A stretch of 64,000 bases of DNA, taken from Anaerolineae bacterium UTCFX1. GTDB lineage: Bacteria; Chloroflexota; Anaerolineae; Anaerolineales; Villigracilaceae. Below the pieces are notes generated by a model. It was not told the origin of the DNA. It searched no databases and saw only the letters and a list, made by a program, of their open reading frames with translations. Of this stretch, positions 50,556 through 59,352 are shown one piece after another. The number at the start of each line of letters is the position of its first letter. Position 1 is the stretch's first letter. The DNA lies in NCBI GenBank assembly GCA_002050275.1, contig MWTB01000002.1, forward strand, positions 227,176-291,175, written 5' to 3'. A program made the translations under genes and the position numbers.

Positions 50556-51572
50556 ATGCGAAAAATTGTTGCTTTAAGCGTTGCGGTGCTTTTGGTGACC
50601 TGGCTTCTGATCGTGGGCTTGGACGCTGCGCACGTAATGCCGGTGGAGGCGAGCACGCAAGCGGTTTCCGTAGACTGGATGTGGAAATTGATGGAAATCG
50701 TCATGTCCTTCTTAACCGCGTTAATCCTTGTGCCGATGTTCTATTCTTTGGTCGTTTTCCGCCGCCGTAAAGGCGAGACGGGGGAAGGCGTACATGTGGA
50801 TGGGAACACGAAGCTTGAGTTGATTTGGACTGCGATTCCGTTGGTGGCGGTCGTCGTCTTTGCTATTCTTGGCGGTGGGAACTTGGCAGATGTGTTGCGT
50901 CAGGACCCTAACGCTATGGTAGTAAAAGTCACGGGTCATCAATGGTCTTGGAAGTTTGAGTACCCTACCGACCCGGAAACCGGCTTAACTGTGGTTTCAG
51001 ATGAATTGCATTTACCGGTAGGTCAGCAGGTGTTGCTGTTGATGACCTCTTCGGATGTAATCCACTCATTTTGGGTGCCTGAGTTCCGTCTTAAGCAAGA
51101 TTTGGTGCCGGGCAGATTTACAAAATTGACCATTACCCCGTCTGAGGTTGGAAATTATGCCGTTCGGTGCGCCGAATTATGCGGAACGTCGCATGCGTAT
51201 ATGGAAAACCCTGTGATCGTATCTACGCGCGATGACTATAGCGCATGGCTGAGTTCAAAAATACAGGAAGCTAAAGTGGCTGCGACCGACCCCGTTGGAT
51301 TTGGAGAGATTCTCGTCAAGCAGAACGGTTGCGTCGCCTGCCATTCGATCACAGGCGCGGCAGGCATTGGTCCCACGTGGCTTAATCTGTTTGGGGCGAC
51401 GGTGAAATTATCTGACGGAACCACAGTAACCGCGGATCAAGCGTATCTGACCGAGTCGATCAAAGAACCGCAAGCGAAGATCGTGGCGAACTTCACGACT
51501 CAGATGCCCACCTACGGGTTTACGGACGACCAGATCGCGGCGCTTGTCGCATACATTGAGACGTTAAAATAG
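50556..51572 (+). CDS. ctaC: Cytochrome c oxidase subunit II fused to cytochrome c (caa3-type)
   Basis: A 338-residue subunit II. Two N-terminal membrane helices are followed by the CuA cupredoxin domain with ligands H170 region (DVIHSFW), C205 and C209, H213 and M216 (C-x3-C-x3-H-x2-M in CAELCGTSHAYM). A C-terminal class I cytochrome c domain has C259-x-x-C262-H263 (CVACH) and probable axial M317 (TQMPTYGF). Electrons pass from the fused haem c to CuA and then subunit I. The aromatic WSWKF electron-entry motif is present. GGAGA lies six bases before the ATG. Confidence 0.97.
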   Translation: MRKIVALSVAVLLVTWLLIVGLDAAHVMPVEASTQAVSVDWMWKLMEIVMSFLTALILVPMFYSLVVFRRRKGETGEGVHVDGNTKLELIWTAIPLVAVVVFAILGGGNLADVLRQDPNAMVVKVTGHQWSWKFEYPTDPETGLTVVSDELHLPVGQQVLLLMTSSDVIHSFWVPEFRLKQDLVPGRFTKLTITPSEVGNYAVRCAELCGTSHAYMENPVIVSTRDDYSAWLSSKIQEAKVAATDPVGFGEILVKQNGCVACHSITGAAGIGPTWLNLFGATVKLSDGTTVTADQAYLTESIKEPQAKIVANFTTQMPTYGFTDDQIAALVAYIETLK

Positions 51573-51588
51573 GCAAGGCGGAGGATTG

Positions 51589-53643
51589 ATGAAACATAAT
51601 CCATTGCGTAATGCGTTTGTATTCCTTCTCGCGTTCGGCGCGGTTGGCTACGGCGCTGGGCTGGGAATCGACCGGCTTGTTACAGGCGATTTCCACTTTA
51701 GCGGAGCGGTAGCGGCGGCGTTCGCGTTGCTGTTTAGCGTCGCTGCATTCTTCTTCGGTTTATATGGCTATCGAGGCGTTACTCGCGGATTAACCTTTCA
51801 GGTTGTGGGGATGTTCGCTGGCGCATTATTTGTCACCCTAATTCGCGCATTGATGGGGCTGAAAGCGTTCGATGCGTTCCTTTTCTCGGAACCGGCTTGG
51901 GTATTCGGCGGGCTGGTCGGCGCGATAGCGTTCCTTTTCGGCGTCGGCGTTGTGAGCGATTGGATGAAGTGGGCGCGCGGAATTGACACGCCCGAACACC
52001 ATGAAGACGAACCGGGCTGGCGGAAATTTTTCGGCGTTTCTCTCGATCACAAAGTGATCGGCATTCAGTACACGGTGACCGCCTTATTCTTGATCTCGGT
52101 CGGCGGGTTGTTTGCGCTGATCTTCCGAACGGAGCTCGCCGAATCGCAGTTGCAATTCTTGACGGAGAACCTGCGCTTGTTCGACCAATCGGGACCGCAA
52201 CTCTACAACACACTCATGTCGTTGCATGGCATGATTATGATCGTGTCGATCTTGTTGGGCATTGCCGGCATTATGAACTACGCCGTGCCAATGTTGATTG
52301 GCGCGCGCGATATGGCTTTCCCGCGCCTAAACGCTTTTGCCTACTGGCTTTCGGTTCCGGCGATCATGTTGCTGTTGATGTCGTTAGTGTTAGGCGGCTT
52401 CGACACCGGCTGGACGGGCTATCCTCCGCTTTCAGCCCGTGCGCCGGTCGGCATGCAAATGTTCTTCCTCGGCGTGTTTGTCGCTGGCTGGTCGTCCATT
52501 CTGGGCGGCTTGAACGTGATCGCGACGACGTTGCGTATGCGCGCCAAGGGAATGTCCCCTTTCCGCCTGCCGATTTTAGTTTGGTCTGCGCTGGCGGCTT
52601 CCATCATCCAGTTGACTGCGACGCAGTTGATCGGTCTTTCATTCCAATTGGTGATGTTTCAGCGTTTGTTCGATATGGGCTTCTTCGATCCTGCTAAGGG
52701 CGGAAATCCCGTACTGTTCCAACATTTATTCTGGTTCTATTCGCATCCGGTCGTGTATGTGTTCGTGTTGCCGGGGCTTGGCGTAATCTCCGAATTGCTT
52801 CCGGTCTTTGCGCGCAAGCCATTGTTCGGATATCGCTGGGTGGCGTTGTCGTCGCTCGGCATTGCAACGGTCGGTTCCATCGTTTGGGCGCACCATATGT
52901 TCGCCTCAGGCATGAATGAATACTTGCGCGTGCCGTTTATGTACAGCACAATGCTGGTCGCTGTTCCGACAGGCGTGAAGTTCTTCTCGTGGGTGGCGAC
53001 ACTGTGGGGCGGTAAGATCGAGACCCCAACGCCGATGTTGTTCGTCCTCGGTTCGATCGTGGTCTTTCTTTTCGGCGGCGTGACCGGCCCTCCGAACGCG
53101 ATGGTTGCGCTCAACTTGCACCTGCACGACACCTACTGGGTCGTCGGCCACTTCCACGATACCATCTTTGGCGGATTCGTTTTCCCATTCTTTGCCGCGC
53201 TGTATTACTGGTTCCCCAAAGCGACGGGTCGCCGTATGAATGAATTCTGGGGCAAAGTGCATTTTTGGCTGATGACGCCGTCGTTCCTCGTTTTGACCTT
53301 CGGCATGATGTTCATCGGTCTGCGTGGAATGCGCCGCCGCATCGTAGACTACGATCCGGCGCAGGGTTTCGATCATGCGCAACTGATCTTGACGATTTGC
53401 GCGTTTCTCATCGCGATCTCGATCCTGATTTTCCTGATCAACTTCTTCCGCAGCATCAAGCATGGCGAGGTCGCTACAGGCAATGTCTGGAAATCGCGTT
53501 CGCCTGAATGGCAGGTTCCATCTCCCATGCCGGCGCATAATTACGACGTTCCTTTCGAGGTCGTCGGCGAACCGTATGACTATGGTTTGGCTGGTTCGAA
53601 ATATATAGAATTCGCGGCGGACGGCGCCGGGAAGAAACATTAG
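51589..53643 (+). CDS. ctaD: Cytochrome c oxidase subunit I (A2-type) with long N-terminal extension
   Basis: A 684-residue haem-copper oxidase subunit I. The catalytic core starts near residue 150 (SLDHKVIGIQY). Ligands: haem a His in SLHGMIMI, CuB His and cross-linked Tyr in FYSHPVVYVFVLPG, CuB His pair in WAHHMFASGM, and haem a3/a His in VVGHFHDTIFG. The YSHP form, lacking the Glu of A1 enzymes, marks subfamily A2. The first 150 residues add about four membrane helices not part of a standard subunit I. ATG 51589 is next to GGAGG. It reduces oxygen and pumps protons in the membrane. Confidence 0.96.
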   Translation: MKHNPLRNAFVFLLAFGAVGYGAGLGIDRLVTGDFHFSGAVAAAFALLFSVAAFFFGLYGYRGVTRGLTFQVVGMFAGALFVTLIRALMGLKAFDAFLFSEPAWVFGGLVGAIAFLFGVGVVSDWMKWARGIDTPEHHEDEPGWRKFFGVSLDHKVIGIQYTVTALFLISVGGLFALIFRTELAESQLQFLTENLRLFDQSGPQLYNTLMSLHGMIMIVSILLGIAGIMNYAVPMLIGARDMAFPRLNAFAYWLSVPAIMLLLMSLVLGGFDTGWTGYPPLSARAPVGMQMFFLGVFVAGWSSILGGLNVIATTLRMRAKGMSPFRLPILVWSALAASIIQLTATQLIGLSFQLVMFQRLFDMGFFDPAKGGNPVLFQHLFWFYSHPVVYVFVLPGLGVISELLPVFARKPLFGYRWVALSSLGIATVGSIVWAHHMFASGMNEYLRVPFMYSTMLVAVPTGVKFFSWVATLWGGKIETPTPMLFVLGSIVVFLFGGVTGPPNAMVALNLHLHDTYWVVGHFHDTIFGGFVFPFFAALYYWFPKATGRRMNEFWGKVHFWLMTPSFLVLTFGMMFIGLRGMRRRIVDYDPAQGFDHAQLILTICAFLIAISILIFLINFFRSIKHGEVATGNVWKSRSPEWQVPSPMPAHNYDVPFEVVGEPYDYGLAGSKYIEFAADGAGKKH

Positions 53644-53660
53644 TCGCAGGGTTATCGCAC

Positions 53661-54476
53661 ATGATCAATAAACAAGAAAAAACTAATTTGTTGTCGCAGG
53701 GCGTCTTTATCTTTGTCTGTCTTGCGGTCCTTACCCTGCTTGAATTTTTAGTGGCGGTAACGTTCAATTCGCTCGTAGTGCTGGTTGTAGTGGCGCTCGT
53801 CAAGGCTGGGTTGGTGCTGTACTATTACATGCACATGTCGAAACTCAACGAAAACCCGGATGCCGCTACGGATCATGAATCCTACGCTTTTAAAACGGGG
53901 ACGAATCGCGCCGGCTTGTGGCTGTTCCTGCTTTCTGATGCCTTTGTGTTCGGCGGCTTAATGGCGATGCGGCTCAACTTGCTTGGATTGACCCGCCCTG
54001 ACTTGAATCAGAATCTCGGTTTGTTCGTCACCGTAGTCTTGCTGGTTTCTTCCTTCTTTATGAACCGCGGAGAGACGCACTTGCATAACGGAAACCGCGC
54101 AGGCTTCTTAAAGAACACGATGATTACGTTTATTTTGGGATTAGCCTTCCTGCTCGGCGTAGTTATGATTGAATGGCACGCTATCCCGTCGGTGGCGGAA
54201 GCCGTATTGCATTTGTTCGGCGAACCGGCAGGCAGAACGCCTCTAAAACCCTCCTCTGGCGTGGCGGGAGCGGCATTCTTCATGATGACCGGTATGCACG
54301 CCTTCCATGTGCTCACCGGGTTGATCTTCCTCGCCGTCATTTGGGTCAACGGCAAACGCGGCTTATACGACGAGAAGCAATATCCTGTTGAAGCCGCCGC
54401 TGTTTACTGGCACTTTATTGACGTTGTGTGGATTTTCTTCTATCCCGCGTTGTATTTGATCGGAACTGCCATTTAA
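53661..54476 (+). CDS. Fused cytochrome c oxidase subunits IV and III
   Basis: A 271-residue protein. Residues 1 to about 65 form a bacterial COX4-like unit with helices TLLEFLVAVTFNSLVVLVV and AGLVLYYYMHMSK. After a linker (ENPDAATDHESYAFKTG) a subunit III follows with NRAGLWLFLLSDAFVFGG, a helix pair, FFMMTGMHAFHVLTG and AVYWHFIDVVWIFFYP. Subunit III helps stabilise subunit I and keep proton uptake. The fusion merges coxD and coxC in one chain. A strong terminator follows at 54503. Confidence 0.93.
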   Translation: MINKQEKTNLLSQGVFIFVCLAVLTLLEFLVAVTFNSLVVLVVVALVKAGLVLYYYMHMSKLNENPDAATDHESYAFKTGTNRAGLWLFLLSDAFVFGGLMAMRLNLLGLTRPDLNQNLGLFVTVVLLVSSFFMNRGETHLHNGNRAGFLKNTMITFILGLAFLLGVVMIEWHAIPSVAEAVLHLFGEPAGRTPLKPSSGVAGAAFFMMTGMHAFHVLTGLIFLAVIWVNGKRGLYDEKQYPVEAAAVYWHFIDVVWIFFYPALYLIGTAI

Positions 54477-54502
54477 TGCGGCATTGCTTGAATATTTAAA
54501 TG

Positions 54503-54535
54503 ACGGGGCGACCATTATTTTAACGGTCGCCCCGT
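54503..54535 (+). terminator. Rho-independent terminator after the core cox genes
   Basis: ACGGGGCGACC pairs perfectly with GGTCGCCCCGT around an 11-base loop, followed by TTTTG. It divides the structural subunits from the assembly genes. Confidence 0.85.
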
Positions 54536-54571
54536 TTTGTAGTTTGCTGACTATAGATTTGGAGTTCGTGG

Positions 54572-55180
54572 ATGGATAGAAAGACCTCGATTATCGTTGC
54601 CGCGTCGATGACGCTGGTTATGCTTTTGGCGGCCGCCATGTTTTTCTTTGGAGAACCTGAACGCCCGCGTGGGACAACGTTTGGCGAGCCATACCCTGAG
54701 GCGGCAGATTTTACGCTTGTTCGCTCGAACGGCGACATTTTCCAACTGAGCCAATATCGCGGAGATATCGTTTTGCTGTACTTTGGATACACAACGTGTC
54801 CCGATGTCTGCCCGATCACTCTTGCGCAATTAAACCTCGCGCTTGAGAAGTTAAAGCCTGAAGATGCGGCGCGGGTTAAGGTCGTATTTGTCACCGTGGA
54901 TCCCGACCGCGACACGCCCCAAATCGTTCAAGAGTATGTGGAGCGCTTCAACCCTAATTTTATTGGCTTGAGCGGGACGGAAGACGAACTGGCGCAAGCC
55001 TGGCAAGGATATGGCGTCTTTCGAGAGATTGTAGCCAGCGACTCTGCCGCCGGCTATGCGGTGGATCACACCGCGCGCATTATGGCGGTTGATCGCGATG
55101 GAAAATTGCGCGTCTCCTTTCCCTTCGACGCTTCCGCAAATGACATCGTTCACGATCTAAAATTACTTTTGAAAAAATAA
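54572..55180 (+). CDS. SCO1/SenC copper chaperone
   Basis: A 202-residue membrane-anchored thioredoxin-fold copper chaperone for the CuA site. An N-terminal helix (6-27) is followed by the domain with C76-P-D-V-C80 and His166 in AVDHTARI, the complete Cu ligand set. GGAG is a few bases before the ATG. It opens the assembly gene group (sco1, TM protein, surf1, ctaAB) that follows the terminator at 54503. Confidence 0.95.
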   Translation: MDRKTSIIVAASMTLVMLLAAAMFFFGEPERPRGTTFGEPYPEAADFTLVRSNGDIFQLSQYRGDIVLLYFGYTTCPDVCPITLAQLNLALEKLKPEDAARVKVVFVTVDPDRDTPQIVQEYVERFNPNFIGLSGTEDELAQAWQGYGVFREIVASDSAAGYAVDHTARIMAVDRDGKLRVSFPFDASANDIVHDLKLLLKK

Positions 55181-55181
55181 C

Positions 55182-55682
55182 ATGAACGTAAAACGCATAT
55201 ATGTAAAACGCATGATCTTGGCGCTTTTGATCGGTTTTCTTTTTGGAGCGATAGTGACAGAAATTCCTATCTTTTTCATGTATAAAACTGCGCGCGCGCC
55301 GCAAGAGATCGTCTTGGATATCCCGGAGGGGACTGCCAATTTGGTAGCGCGCGGCGAACAACCGCCGACCATCCCTCAAGACCTGACGCTCGTCCTCGGC
55401 GATACGCTGGTGATTAAGAATGAAGATACAACCGATCATCAGTTGGGGCAGCTGTGGGTTCCCGCGAATAGCGTTGCCAGTCTGCACCTTAATCAAGCGG
55501 CAGACCTTGTCTTTGAATGCTCCTTTCAACCCGATAAACTTTTCGGGATTGACGTTCGTCAGCCCCTGACGCTTTCTACGCATCTAAGCGGCATCCTAGG
55601 TCCCGGTTTGACCCTGGGCGTAATGCTTGCGTTGTATAGCCTCCTTCTGCCTATTAAGGGGAAAGAACATGCTTCTGCGTAG
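55182..55682 (+). CDS. Oxidase-cluster membrane protein with cupredoxin-like domain
   Basis: A 166-residue protein. An N-terminal helix (about 11-32) precedes a beta-rich domain of about 95 residues, which resembles a cupredoxin strand order (LTLVLGDTLVIKNEDTTDHQLGQ...ADLVFECSFQP) with one His and one Cys in typical places but no complete copper-site set, and a second C-terminal helix (GPGLTLGVMLALYSLLLP). Function unknown; its place between sco1 and surf1 suggests a part in oxidase assembly. Two in-frame ATGs (55182, 55212) are possible; neither has a good ribosome-binding site, and the sco1 stop is one base before the first. Confidence 0.7.
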   Translation: MNVKRIYVKRMILALLIGFLFGAIVTEIPIFFMYKTARAPQEIVLDIPEGTANLVARGEQPPTIPQDLTLVLGDTLVIKNEDTTDHQLGQLWVPANSVASLHLNQAADLVFECSFQPDKLFGIDVRQPLTLSTHLSGILGPGLTLGVMLALYSLLLPIKGKEHASA

Positions 55683-56430
55683 AATGTTTAGCCGCAAATG
55701 GATTCTGACGACGCTGCTGGTAGTCGCTGGCGCGATCGTTCTGATTCGCCTTGGCGTTTGGCAACTAGACCGGCTTGCAGAGCGGCGCGCCGATAATGCC
55801 CACTACGCCGAAATGCTCTCGTTGCCGCGGTTAAATCTCAATGCGGAAATTCCGTCGCAATTGGGCGAGATGGAATATCGCGCGGCGACGGCTGTGGGGA
55901 CCTATGATTTTGAAAATCAAATTGCTGTGCGGAATCAAGTTTATCGCGACCAGTATGGATATCATCTGCTGACGCCGCTGCGATTTGAATCTCCTACCGG
56001 AGCGGGCGAAACGGCGGTCTTCGTTGACCGCGGCTGGATTCCGCTCGAAGGCAATACGACCCCGGCCGCTTGGCGTAAGTACGATGCGCCGGAAAGCGTC
56101 GAGATTTCAGGCGTAATTCGGCTGGGGCAGAGCAAACCAGCCTTCGGCGGAATTGCGGATGCGCTCCCCCTGGATGGCTCCAAACTTGAAGTTTGGAACA
56201 ATGCCGATCTTGCGATGATCGCTAATCAAATGCCCTATCCAGTTTTGAAGATTTATGTTCAACTCGATGAAGCGATTGATAATGAGACGCCGCCTATTTC
56301 CTCTGCGCCTGAGTTTGAAGCAACGGAAGGTCCGCATTTTGGATACGCCTTGCAGTGGTTCGTGTTTGCCGCAATCTTATTTTTCGGATACCCATTTTTC
56401 TTACGAAAGCAGGATGTAGATTTTCCATGA
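55669..56430 (+). CDS. SURF1 family oxidase assembly protein
   Basis: A 253-residue SURF1 protein with the standard two terminal helices (about 10-28 and 228-245). Motifs include LGVWQLDRLAERRADN, EYRAATAVGTYD, VFVDRGWIPLEG and PHFGYALQWFVFA. SURF1 aids insertion of haem a into subunit I. ATG 55669 follows AAGGGGAAAG; it overlaps the previous gene by 14 bases. Its stop overlaps the next start as ATGA. Confidence 0.95.
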   Translation: MLLRRMFSRKWILTTLLVVAGAIVLIRLGVWQLDRLAERRADNAHYAEMLSLPRLNLNAEIPSQLGEMEYRAATAVGTYDFENQIAVRNQVYRDQYGYHLLTPLRFESPTGAGETAVFVDRGWIPLEGNTTPAAWRKYDAPESVEISGVIRLGQSKPAFGGIADALPLDGSKLEVWNNADLAMIANQMPYPVLKIYVQLDEAIDNETPPISSAPEFEATEGPHFGYALQWFVFAAILFFGYPFFLRKQDVDFP

Positions 56431-57743
56431 AGTACTCGCTTCGTTCGTCGTTCTCGCGTTACGTTTTGACTTTGTTTGTCGCCGTGTTTGCGTTAACAAT
56501 AGTTGGTCGCGTGGTCAGCCTGTCTAACGCTGCTGAATTTTGCAAGGGCTGGCCCCTTTGCATCCCTAGCGCTCCATTGGGATGGATTAAGCTTGCGCAC
56601 CTTTCACTGGTGGGCGTTGCGTCATTGTTGATGATCGTTGTGTTTCGCAAGGCGTGGCGCGAACAGCGTGAACACCGCGTCTTGTTGCCGCTGACGACGA
56701 TCTTAACTGTGATGTTCTTTGGGCAAGCCCTGGTCGGCGCGCAACTGGCGGGACAGCCGCAAGCGCAAGGGCTGGCGACGCTGCACGATTTAACCACGAT
56801 TGCGTTGTGGGTCTCGCTCGTTTTACTTGTCTACGCTTCGGGCGTTCTGATAAAAAGCGAAGGCTTTGTCGTCAAGTTTGATTATCGTCAGCGCGCGAAA
56901 GATTTCTTTACGCTGACGAAGCCATTGATCGTCGGCTTGCTGCTGATCACCACCTATGGCGGCTTAGTGGTGGGTATGAAAGCCTGGCCCCCGTTTTCAC
57001 TCACGATGTGGACATTAATCGGCGGAGCGCTGGCTTCAGGCGGATCAGGCGCGTTGAATCAATACATTGACCGTCAGATTGACCGTCAGATGAAACGCAC
57101 GTCCAAGCGCCCGCTGGCAGATGGGCGCTTGACGGACGCGGAAGGTCTCGCGTTCGGCTTAGGTTTATCCTTAACCAGTTATTATGTATTTGCATGCTTT
57201 GTCAATGACCTTGCCGCGCTGCTGTCGCTGGCGGGCATTATTTATTATGTAATCGTCTACAGCGTGTGGTTGAAAAAAGTCACCGTCCAAAATATTGTGA
57301 TTGGCGGAGGAGCGGGCGCAATTCCCCCGATGGTCGGTTACGTTGCCGCTACTGGTCATTTGGATTGGACGGCATGGATTCTGTTCGCCATTATCTTTAT
57401 GTGGACGCCTCCGCATTTCTGGGCGCTCGCCATCGTCCGCATTCGCGATTACGACAACGCTGGCGTGCCAATGATGCCGGTCGTTCGCGGCGAAGCGGAA
57501 ACTCGCCGATTGATTTTGATCTATACGATCGAGCTGGCAGTGGTTTCCTTGTTGTTGTCTGTCCTGCATCTGGCTGGAATGTTCTACCTGATCTCGGCGA
57601 TTGTGCTGAACGGCGCGTTGATATATGCGGCTTGGATGGTTTGGAAGGTGGGTGGCAATAAATTGGCATGGCGCATGTACAAATGGTCAAGCAGTTATCT
57701 GGTGTTTATCTTTGTCGCGCTGATGATTGACGCAGTGTTATGA
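56427..57743 (+). CDS. ctaB: Haem A synthase N-terminal half fused to protohaem IX farnesyltransferase
   Basis: A 438-residue fusion. Residues 1 to about 145 form a four-helix half of CtaA/Cox15: paired cysteines C39 and C45 (EFCKGWPLC), H58 (KLAHLS) and H120 (ATLHDLT), which match the N-terminal-half ligands of Bacillus CtaA. The second half of CtaA is missing. From about 155 it is a complete CtaB haem O synthase: LTKPLIVGLLLITT, NQYIDRQIDRQMKRTSKRPL and RDYDNAGVPMMPVV with both Asp motifs. It would farnesylate haem B; whether the half CtaA also oxidises haem O is unknown. Starts by ATGA overlap with surf1. Confidence 0.92.
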   Translation: MKYSLRSSFSRYVLTLFVAVFALTIVGRVVSLSNAAEFCKGWPLCIPSAPLGWIKLAHLSLVGVASLLMIVVFRKAWREQREHRVLLPLTTILTVMFFGQALVGAQLAGQPQAQGLATLHDLTTIALWVSLVLLVYASGVLIKSEGFVVKFDYRQRAKDFFTLTKPLIVGLLLITTYGGLVVGMKAWPPFSLTMWTLIGGALASGGSGALNQYIDRQIDRQMKRTSKRPLADGRLTDAEGLAFGLGLSLTSYYVFACFVNDLAALLSLAGIIYYVIVYSVWLKKVTVQNIVIGGGAGAIPPMVGYVAATGHLDWTAWILFAIIFMWTPPHFWALAIVRIRDYDNAGVPMMPVVRGEAETRRLILIYTIELAVVSLLLSVLHLAGMFYLISAIVLNGALIYAAWMVWKVGGNKLAWRMYKWSSSYLVFIFVALMIDAVL

Positions 57744-59323
57744 GGCAGAGCGCCCCGATCACGCGCGATGAATGGGGGATGTTGATTCTGATTCTGGCGT
57801 GCGGGGTCGGCGCGTACGTTCGCTTTAGCCCGACGATGCTGGCGGGCTTCGCCATCAACGACGGCGGCATGTTCGCCGTGATGGTGGATGACCTGCGGGC
57901 GAATCATTTCATCTTGCCTGCATTTACAACGTATAACCATCTAAATATCCCGTATGCGTATCCGCCGTTGGGGTTTTACTTCGGCGCGCTTGCCTCGCTG
58001 ATCTTCGGGCTTGATTCGACGCAAGTAGTCCGCTGGGTTCCCGCGTTCTTTGCGACGCTTTCCGTCCCCGCGTTTTATCTTCTGGCTTTGCAACTGCTCA
58101 GAAATAAATTTCACGCGGCGGTCTCCACGTTCTTCTTTGCGCTCATGCCCCGCGCGTTATCGTGGTTCGTGATGGGCGGCGGGCTCACGCGCAGTCCCGG
58201 TCAATTTTTCATGCTGCTCACGCTGGCAGTTGTGATCCGCCTCTACGAAAAGGATCGCCGTTCCGATATTTTGCTTGCGGGAGTCTTCGGCGGGCTGGCG
58301 GTGATGAGTCACCCGGAAGCGGCGGTGCATACATTTGTCTCCGCGATCTTTTTGTGGCTCATGCTTTCACGAACGCGCAAGTCTTTTATTCAATCGTTAT
58401 TTGTTGGGTTGGCAGTGGCGGTCGTGTCTGCGCCGTGGTGGGCGTCGGTCATTTCGAATCATGGACTCGCTCCGCTGTTGAGCGGCGCGGCGACCGGCTC
58501 GAAATTCGCGGCGGTGTTCAACTTGCTCTTCTTCGTGTTTACGGAGGAACCCTACGCGACGGTGATCGCGGTTTTGGGCTTGATCGGGATCGCCCACCGC
58601 CTCATCCGACGGGATTTCTTGTTACCGTTGTGGATGGCGATTCCCTTCTTCATCGAAGGGCGGAGCGCGGCGGGGCCCGCAGCGATTCCGCTGGCGATGC
58701 TGGCGGCGCTGGGGTTTGTGGAAGTTATCCTGCCGGCGATCCAGCCCGCCTCGTCGAAAGCTCGCGTTGAGCGCGGCCGAAACGAAGCGGAAGTTTCATC
58801 CACTGAACGGAATGTTTTTATTTACCTGATCTTGTATCTGATATTTTCCACCTCCCAATTCGGAATCCAGTTAGCCGCCGCCACGCTGTATCCGCCGGAT
58901 GAAGAGGCGATGCGTTGGGTGCGAGAAAATACGCCGGATGATTCCCGCTTCCTCGTGTTGACCGGCACGACGTCGGTCTCGTGCGATTCGGTGATGGAAT
59001 GGTTCCCGGCGATCAGCGGAAGAAAAAGTTTGTTCACCGTGCAAGGCACCGAATGGACGAAGGGCACGGGCTTCAATGCGTACGTGCGCTCGACGTACCC
59101 AGTGCAGGAATGTTTGGCGAACAGCGATGTGGCTTGCCTTGATGAAAATATTGATCGCGCGGACTATGATTACATCTATGTTTCGAAAATTTTGCGCGTG
59201 AACAATTGCGGTCCGCTTGCGCCGCAGAGGGAGTTCCCGTATTTTGTGGAGAGTCTCAAATTAGATGCGGGGTTCGAGGCGGTGTACGAAACGGACGGAG
59301 TTCTGATCTCGCGGCAACGGTAG
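57740..59323 (+). CDS. GT-C-type membrane glycosyltransferase-like protein A
   Basis: A 527-residue multi-pass membrane protein (10 or more helices) resembling PMT/ArnT-like GT-C transferases that use lipid-linked sugars. The first outer loop has the acidic FAINDGGMFAVMVDDLRAN, followed by IPYAYPPLGFY and MGGGLTRSPGQFF. A C-terminal extracytoplasmic domain (from about 390) holds cysteines (SVSCDSV, QECLA, ACLDE). No exact family named. It overlaps the haem synthase gene by four bases. A paralogue is encoded tail to tail at 59353-60903. Confidence 0.78.
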   Translation: MRQSAPITRDEWGMLILILACGVGAYVRFSPTMLAGFAINDGGMFAVMVDDLRANHFILPAFTTYNHLNIPYAYPPLGFYFGALASLIFGLDSTQVVRWVPAFFATLSVPAFYLLALQLLRNKFHAAVSTFFFALMPRALSWFVMGGGLTRSPGQFFMLLTLAVVIRLYEKDRRSDILLAGVFGGLAVMSHPEAAVHTFVSAIFLWLMLSRTRKSFIQSLFVGLAVAVVSAPWWASVISNHGLAPLLSGAATGSKFAAVFNLLFFVFTEEPYATVIAVLGLIGIAHRLIRRDFLLPLWMAIPFFIEGRSAAGPAAIPLAMLAALGFVEVILPAIQPASSKARVERGRNEAEVSSTERNVFIYLILYLIFSTSQFGIQLAAATLYPPDEEAMRWVRENTPDDSRFLVLTGTTSVSCDSVMEWFPAISGRKSLFTVQGTEWTKGTGFNAYVRSTYPVQECLANSDVACLDENIDRADYDYIYVSKILRVNNCGPLAPQREFPYFVESLKLDAGFEAVYETDGVLISRQR

Positions 59324-59352
59324 ATTGTCTGCGCGCCGTGTTGCGCTCTGCG

